Positions 59,390 to 64,000 of a stretch of DNA of 64,000 bases are shown here, piece after piece. This DNA comes from Babylonia areolata (taxonomy: Eukaryota; Mollusca; Gastropoda; Neogastropoda; Buccinidae). The translations under genes and the position numbers were made by a program. Position 1 is the stretch's first letter. Each line of letters starts with the position of its first letter. The notes under the pieces are model-generated. The model made no database searches and was not told the DNA's origin. It saw only the letters and a list, made by a program, of their open reading frames with translations. The stretch lies in assembly GCF_041734735.1 (NCBI RefSeq), contig NC_134876.1, forward strand, positions 26,855,752-26,919,751, given 5' to 3'.

Positions 59390-59787
59390 TCTGTATTTGT
59401 ATTTCTTTTTATCACAACAGATTTCTCTGTGTGATTTCGGGCTGCTCTCTCCAGGGAGAGCGAGTCGCTACACTACAGCGCCACCCATTTTTTGTATTTT
59501 TTCCTGCGTGCAGTTTTATTTATTTTTCTATCGGCAGTGGATTTTTCTACAGAATTTACAAGGAACAATCCTTTTGTTGCCGTGGGTTCTTTTACGTGCG
59601 CTAAGTACATGCCGTGCTGCACACGGGAACTCGGTTTATCGTCTCAACCGAATGACTAGCGTCCAGACCACCACTCAAGGTTTAGTGGAGGGGGAGAAAA
59701 TATCGGCGGCTCAGCCGTGATTCGAACCAGCGCGCTCAGATTCTCTTGCTTCCTAAGCGGAAGCGTTACCTCTAGGCCATCACTCCA
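59390..59787 (-). mobile_element. tRNA-derived SINE, about full length
   Basis: On the minus strand it starts ggagtgatggcctagaggta-acgcttccgc (A box), has B box ggttcgaatcacg, then the core with acgtaaaagaacccacggca-style text, and ends cgggctgctctctcc in reverse near 59440. The same core is at 29740 and 40300. Confidence 0.88.
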
Positions 59788-60576
59788 AATATGAAACAAT
59801 CTCCCCTCCCATCATAGGTTGAGGAAGTCCCAGACAGCATTATAAATGTTGAAGATATAGTTAGACGGTGACTGCTGGAACCTGCGGACTTCCTATATCG
59901 CATGGAAATGTCTGCAAATCTATGAGGACCTAAACCCATAGCATGGAGATTTCTATAAAGCGCTTCAGAATTAAAAAAACAAACAAACAAAAAAACAAAA
60001 CCAAAAAAAAAAACCTCGGCCTTGCGGACTACAAGGGACGTAACTGCGAGAGACGCAGGACTGGACGCGCTGATCTCCCCTGAGGCGACGAACTACGAGA
60101 GCTCCAACGATCTGACTCCCCCAGCCCCTTTACCGCCCCCTTTCCTCCTCCACCCACCCACTTTGGTCCTCATGCTATGAGGGATGTAAAGGCACAAAAA
60201 GAACAAGACTGATTTACAGTCTTGATTAAACCCCGAAAGGAGCTCAAGGCTTCGAGCGACTGGCTCGGAATAGAAGCAGACGAAGTGCACACACCTCTTG
60301 CATCACAATCACCGTCCTTACCTTGCCTGCAATCGATTTCGGACTTAAGACAGAATGGACCGTACCTTCCCGTAACTGTCCGCATGATAGCTTGAGGTGA
60401 GCACGAGGCGCGCGCGGCAGCCATTGTACTCCCCAAATTCAGTGGACGAGAAAGCCGAAAGAGCATCATGCCGTGTTGATAAGCACTGCGCCCTGCATCT
60501 CTCCTTCATACACCCGTTAGAAAGTTTGGATGAATTAGCACTATACATACCATCAAATCATCCATCTTCAAACCGC

Positions 60577-60580
<4 letters not shown>
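59788..60580. other. GC-richer non-repetitive stretch
   Basis: 60010-60520 is less repetitive and richer in CG dinucleotides than its surroundings. A minus-strand frame begins MAAARASCSPQAIMRTVTG at about 60424 and could donate at CAAG/gtaagg near 60321. It may be a promoter and first exon, possibly of MARF1, but nothing ties it to exon 1. Confidence 0.25.

Positions 60581-60581
<1 letters not shown>

Positions 60582-60622
<41 letters not shown>
60582..60622. repeat. CA microsatellite
   Basis: (CA)n of about 38 bp directly before the LINE. Confidence 0.95.
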
Positions 60623-60625
<3 letters not shown>

Positions 60626-60639
60626 AAGTCACAGAGCAA

Positions 60640-63600
60640 CTGCCATAGATCTTACTTTAATCTCACTAGATCTGGCACCAATATGTGACTGGCATACACT
60701 GAATGACACTCTTAATAGTGATCATTTGCCTATTATCACAAGACTTGAATCAAAAATATCTCAGTCGATAGATCCAACCGAGGATAAGATTCCAAAATAT
60801 AATTACAGACTTGCGAACTGGGATAAATTCAGAAGTTTACTTTCATCGTTTCAAATTAACAACATAAACAATACAAACGTCAACAGTTTATATTCGATAT
60901 TTACAAATGCAGTTATCACAGCTGCAAATGAATCTATTCCAAAGTTTAAATCGTTTAAAGATCATAAGCACTCTGGTAATATCTGGTGGAATGAGGCTTA
61001 TGAAGCAGCAAAGAAAGAAAAGTCAAAATTCAAAATATACTTAAAAGTACAATCCCCCCCAAATCATTTAGAGATGAAAAAAAGCTAAAAATAAAGCAAA
61101 TAGTGTTAACGCACGAGCAAAAAGGCAGTACTGGTCGTCTTTCTGCATAAATGAAGTTTTCAATCACAAAGATATGCAAAAGGTATAGGAAAAACTAAAA
61201 ACAATGAAAAATGGAATATATTTACCACAATGCCCTATTAAACTGGACCATACAGATCTACCTTCAAATATTGAAAAGGCAGAGGTTTTTGCTGACATGT
61301 TTGGTAATCATAGTAGAAACACTGGCTTGTCAGAAGAAAATAGAAAGTATAGAGAAAGCCAAGAGAAAAATGAAGCATACCAAGATTCAGAGAGTGAAAT
61401 AACATTAGATGAAATAAAGGAATGTCTCTCAAATCTCGGCAGCAAAAAAAACATCAGTTGGTTTAGTCGGAATTTCAAACGAAATGTTGAGACATTTGCC
61501 TGGAAATTTGACTGATTTCTTACACTTAATTTTAAAGAAATGTTGGTCTGATGGTGACATTCCTCTTGTATGGAAACAATCAATCGTTGTCCCTATACAC
61601 AAACAGGGCAAACACAGAACAGATAAAAACAGTTATCGACCAATTGCCTTAACATCGCATGTATGCAAACTAATGGAAAAAGTTGTTCAAAAAAGACTTG
61701 TTCATTATTGTGAGAAGTATAGTGTAATTCCCATAAACCAAGCTGGCTTTAGAAAAGGTAGATCCTCCACAGAACATCTAGTCAAACTGACTACACAGGT
61801 AAAGCAACAGTTTGCAAGGCGAAAAAACGTACCAGTGACTTTTTTTTTATGTGAAAAAAGCATACGACCAAGTGTGGCATGCTCGATTTTTATATGAACT
61901 GAAAAATATCGGTATCACAGGCAACATGTATGATTATATTAGATTTTTTTTTTTTATCAGATAGATTTATACAAGTAAGGATAGGAAATACCTACTCAAA
62001 TCCCAGACAATTACACATGGGGTTACCACAAGGATCAGTAATTTCGCCAGTTTTATTCAATATATTATTAACAGGTCTACCTAACAAGCTAGCTAAAGAT
62101 ACAGTCTTGGTTCAATTTGCTGATGACATTTGTTTATGGATGAAGGTGACAATGAAAAATAAAACGCCTACTAGGACATTGAATTACAAAAAGAAAATAT
62201 ACCAGCGGGAACTTGATAAAATCAGCAACTTAATGACAGAAAATGGCTTATCATTGTCCTTAGAAAAAACAAATATGATGCTATTTAATACAGGATCAGA
62301 CCCAGAAAAGCTCCCCGTGTTTACAATAAATGGTACCATCATCAGATATACACAATCTGTTAAATTTTTGGAAGTCTATCTTTCTTCAAAGCTTTCGTGG
62401 AATTATCATATTGACTATATACCAAACAAAGCAAGAAAAGGTCTAAATTTCCTTAAAATAATTTGTAAACAGCACTAGGGGCAAGATACCAAAGCGTTGA
62501 TATCTCTCGCTACCTCCCTCGTACGTTCACACTTGACATACGCTCAAGAGGTATTCTTCAGTGCTCCACTGCATTTGTTAAAGAAGCCGTAAAGCATTGA
62601 TTGTAAGGCTTATAAACTCGCTCTAGGTGTGCCCATTCTTACATCAAATTTAGGGACTTTCAGAGAAGCAGGTGTTTTATCTCTTGGTGAACAAAGGAAA
62701 GCTTCAGCCGCGAAATTCGTTATCAAATCTTTCGCATATGAAACCTTTTCAAAAGAAGAAGCTAATTTGAGTTCACAAAAAGATTTTGCTAAAAGAGCTA
62801 AGACGATACAGTCTGTGACATCCATTAATACATTTGCATCAGATATCATTAGTGCTACGGAATCAAAAGACAAGCAAATTGCAAAAATACCTACTTTTTC
62901 ACCAGTCCCTGAATGGGAGCAGTGTAAAGTTACCTTTGACATGGATTATACAGATTTATCCAAGAACCAGTCACCATTTTTGTTAAAACCTGAAGTGCTC
63001 TCCCATATAGAAAATCAATATTCAAATTATCTAAAAATATACACAGACGGATCTGTTCTTGAAGACGGTAATTCAGGAGCGGCTTTTGTAATTCCTTCAT
63101 TTAGAATAGAAAAAAAAAATACTATATTGGTAGACAATATTCCATTTTCACAGCTGAACTTATAGCCATACTTATGGCCTTAAATCATATTTCAGACATT
63201 CCGAAAACTGCAAGTGAAATTTTATTATGTGTAGACTCAAAGTCAGTACTACAAGCTATAGAATCTTCAAATTCAAAGAAGCGAATTGAGATGACAATGG
63301 AAATAAAACACATCATTCACCAACTGACAAAACAGGGCATTAAAATAACTTTCTGTTGGGTACTTTCGCACTGTGGAATATCTTCAAATGAGTGGGTAGA
63401 CCAAGCAGCTAGAAGAGCAGCACGTAATTTCGAAGGCGCAGTACAACTTGACATCCAGTTAGATCTACATGAATGCATTAGTTGTATAGAAAATGTATCT
63501 AGAAATCGATTTCAGAAATAACTTATAGATTCAAATAATCAATATTACCACTTTTGTGTGAACAAAAAGAATGCAGCTAATCCCAAACATTTTCTAAATT

Positions 63601-64000
63601 TGACACCAGCAGCACATTCAAGACAAATTACAATTCTAATGTATAGAATTCGTTTAAATGCCTTTCATACAAAATTTTCTAAAAATATAATGTATATGCG
63701 GTAAGCAAATAAATGTAAGCCATCTACTCATTCATTGTCCGAGCATAAGACCGTTAATTCCAAAAGATGTAGTTGATGACTTTTCTTCCAATATTTCATT
63801 AGCCACTGAAAAGATTTTGAATGATTATTCATTGCTTATAATGTTTTCAGAAATTTTAAACTCCAGTCCAGTTGGTATCCTCCTTTGATGTATTATAATT
63901 AATGTTGTTATTTATATTTACATTGTTGTAGGTTAATACTTGTTGATATGCATATACTATTCTCCCTCCCATGACACCTCATTCAATACACACCACAATC
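60640..64000 (+). mobile_element. I-clade LINE, 5'-truncated: endonuclease end, RT, RNase H, C-terminal zinc motif
   Basis: Starts in the endonuclease (LTLISLDLAPICDW, SDHLPIITR, the SDH motif). RT: PLVWKQSIVVPIHKQGKHRT, NSYRPIALTSHVCKLMEKVV, INQAGFRKGRSSTEHLV, MGLPQGSVISPVLFNILLTG, VQFADDICLWM (62113-62127). RNase H: IYTDGSVLEDGNSGAAFVI, LLCVDSKSVLQAI, FCWVLSHCGISSNEWVDQAA. C-terminal INVSHLLIHCPS-like tail; stop near 63887, then 3' UTR to the window edge. At least five frame changes, so it is not active. Confidence 0.93.

Noticed and set aside
59700-59790. tRNA gene on the minus strand
   Set aside because: Again a SINE head with a body attached.
60170-60548. Minus-strand frames as a gene
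   Set aside because: No homology recognised and overlapping frames compete; kept only as a weak candidate first exon.

Overview
The window looks like intronic and exonic DNA from a gastropod mollusc, probably a caenogastropod marine snail. This is inference: the one recognisable host gene is animal MARF1, and the interspersed repeats (tRNA-headed SINEs, a SINE with an internal AT-rich block, CR1/Jockey-, L2- and I-like LINEs, a PIF/Harbinger transposon) resemble molluscan repeats I know. No search was run.

One host gene dominates. MARF1 (meiosis regulator and mRNA stability factor 1, Limkain-b1) lies on the minus strand, 5' end to the right. I could place 14 exons between 45058 and 3887, each with a GT donor, an AG acceptor and an uninterrupted phase from exon to exon. 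A fifteenth exon near 1350-1448 has an uncertain donor. Together they encode about 961 residues: NYN/PIN-like nuclease (exons 1-3), RRM1 (exons 4-5), a long disordered Pro/Ser-rich linker (exon 6), RRM2 (exons 7-8), then LOTUS/OST-HTH domains (exons 8-15). The remaining C-terminal LOTUS domains lie beyond the left edge. The N-terminus upstream of the NYN domain is not convincingly found; a 50-nt candidate exon is at 49820-49869.

The striking feature is the introns. From exon 4 to exon 15 most exon edges are flanked by a minisatellite, and in many the repeat unit contains the splice site itself plus 4-44 nt of the adjacent exon. The gene therefore carries runs of decoy acceptors or donors: over 50 copies beside exon 10, about 43 beside exon 14, and smaller sets beside exons 4, 6, 8, 12 and 15. 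One such array, derived from the 3' end of exon 11, lies inverted at the far side of the same intron. Exons 1-3, which encode the nuclease, have no such arrays.

Layout: 1-1110 LINE fragment; 1350-5130 exons 15-13 with arrays; 5131-13421 exons 12-10 with arrays, including a 1.8-kb nearly C-free GT/GA array; 13422-19011 a 44-bp splice-site array and a 45-bp palindromic array; 19012-23480 exons 9-7; 24057-27175 a PIF/Harbinger element inside a 31-bp minisatellite; 27627-30061 exons 6-5; 30062-39627 a large intron with several minisatellites, a LINE 3' end and an unclassified insertion; 39628-45058 exons 4-1 with two LINE fragments; 45059-64000 sparse upstream DNA with SINEs, LINE fragments, minisatellites and, at 60640-64000, a 5'-truncated I-clade LINE with an RNase H domain.
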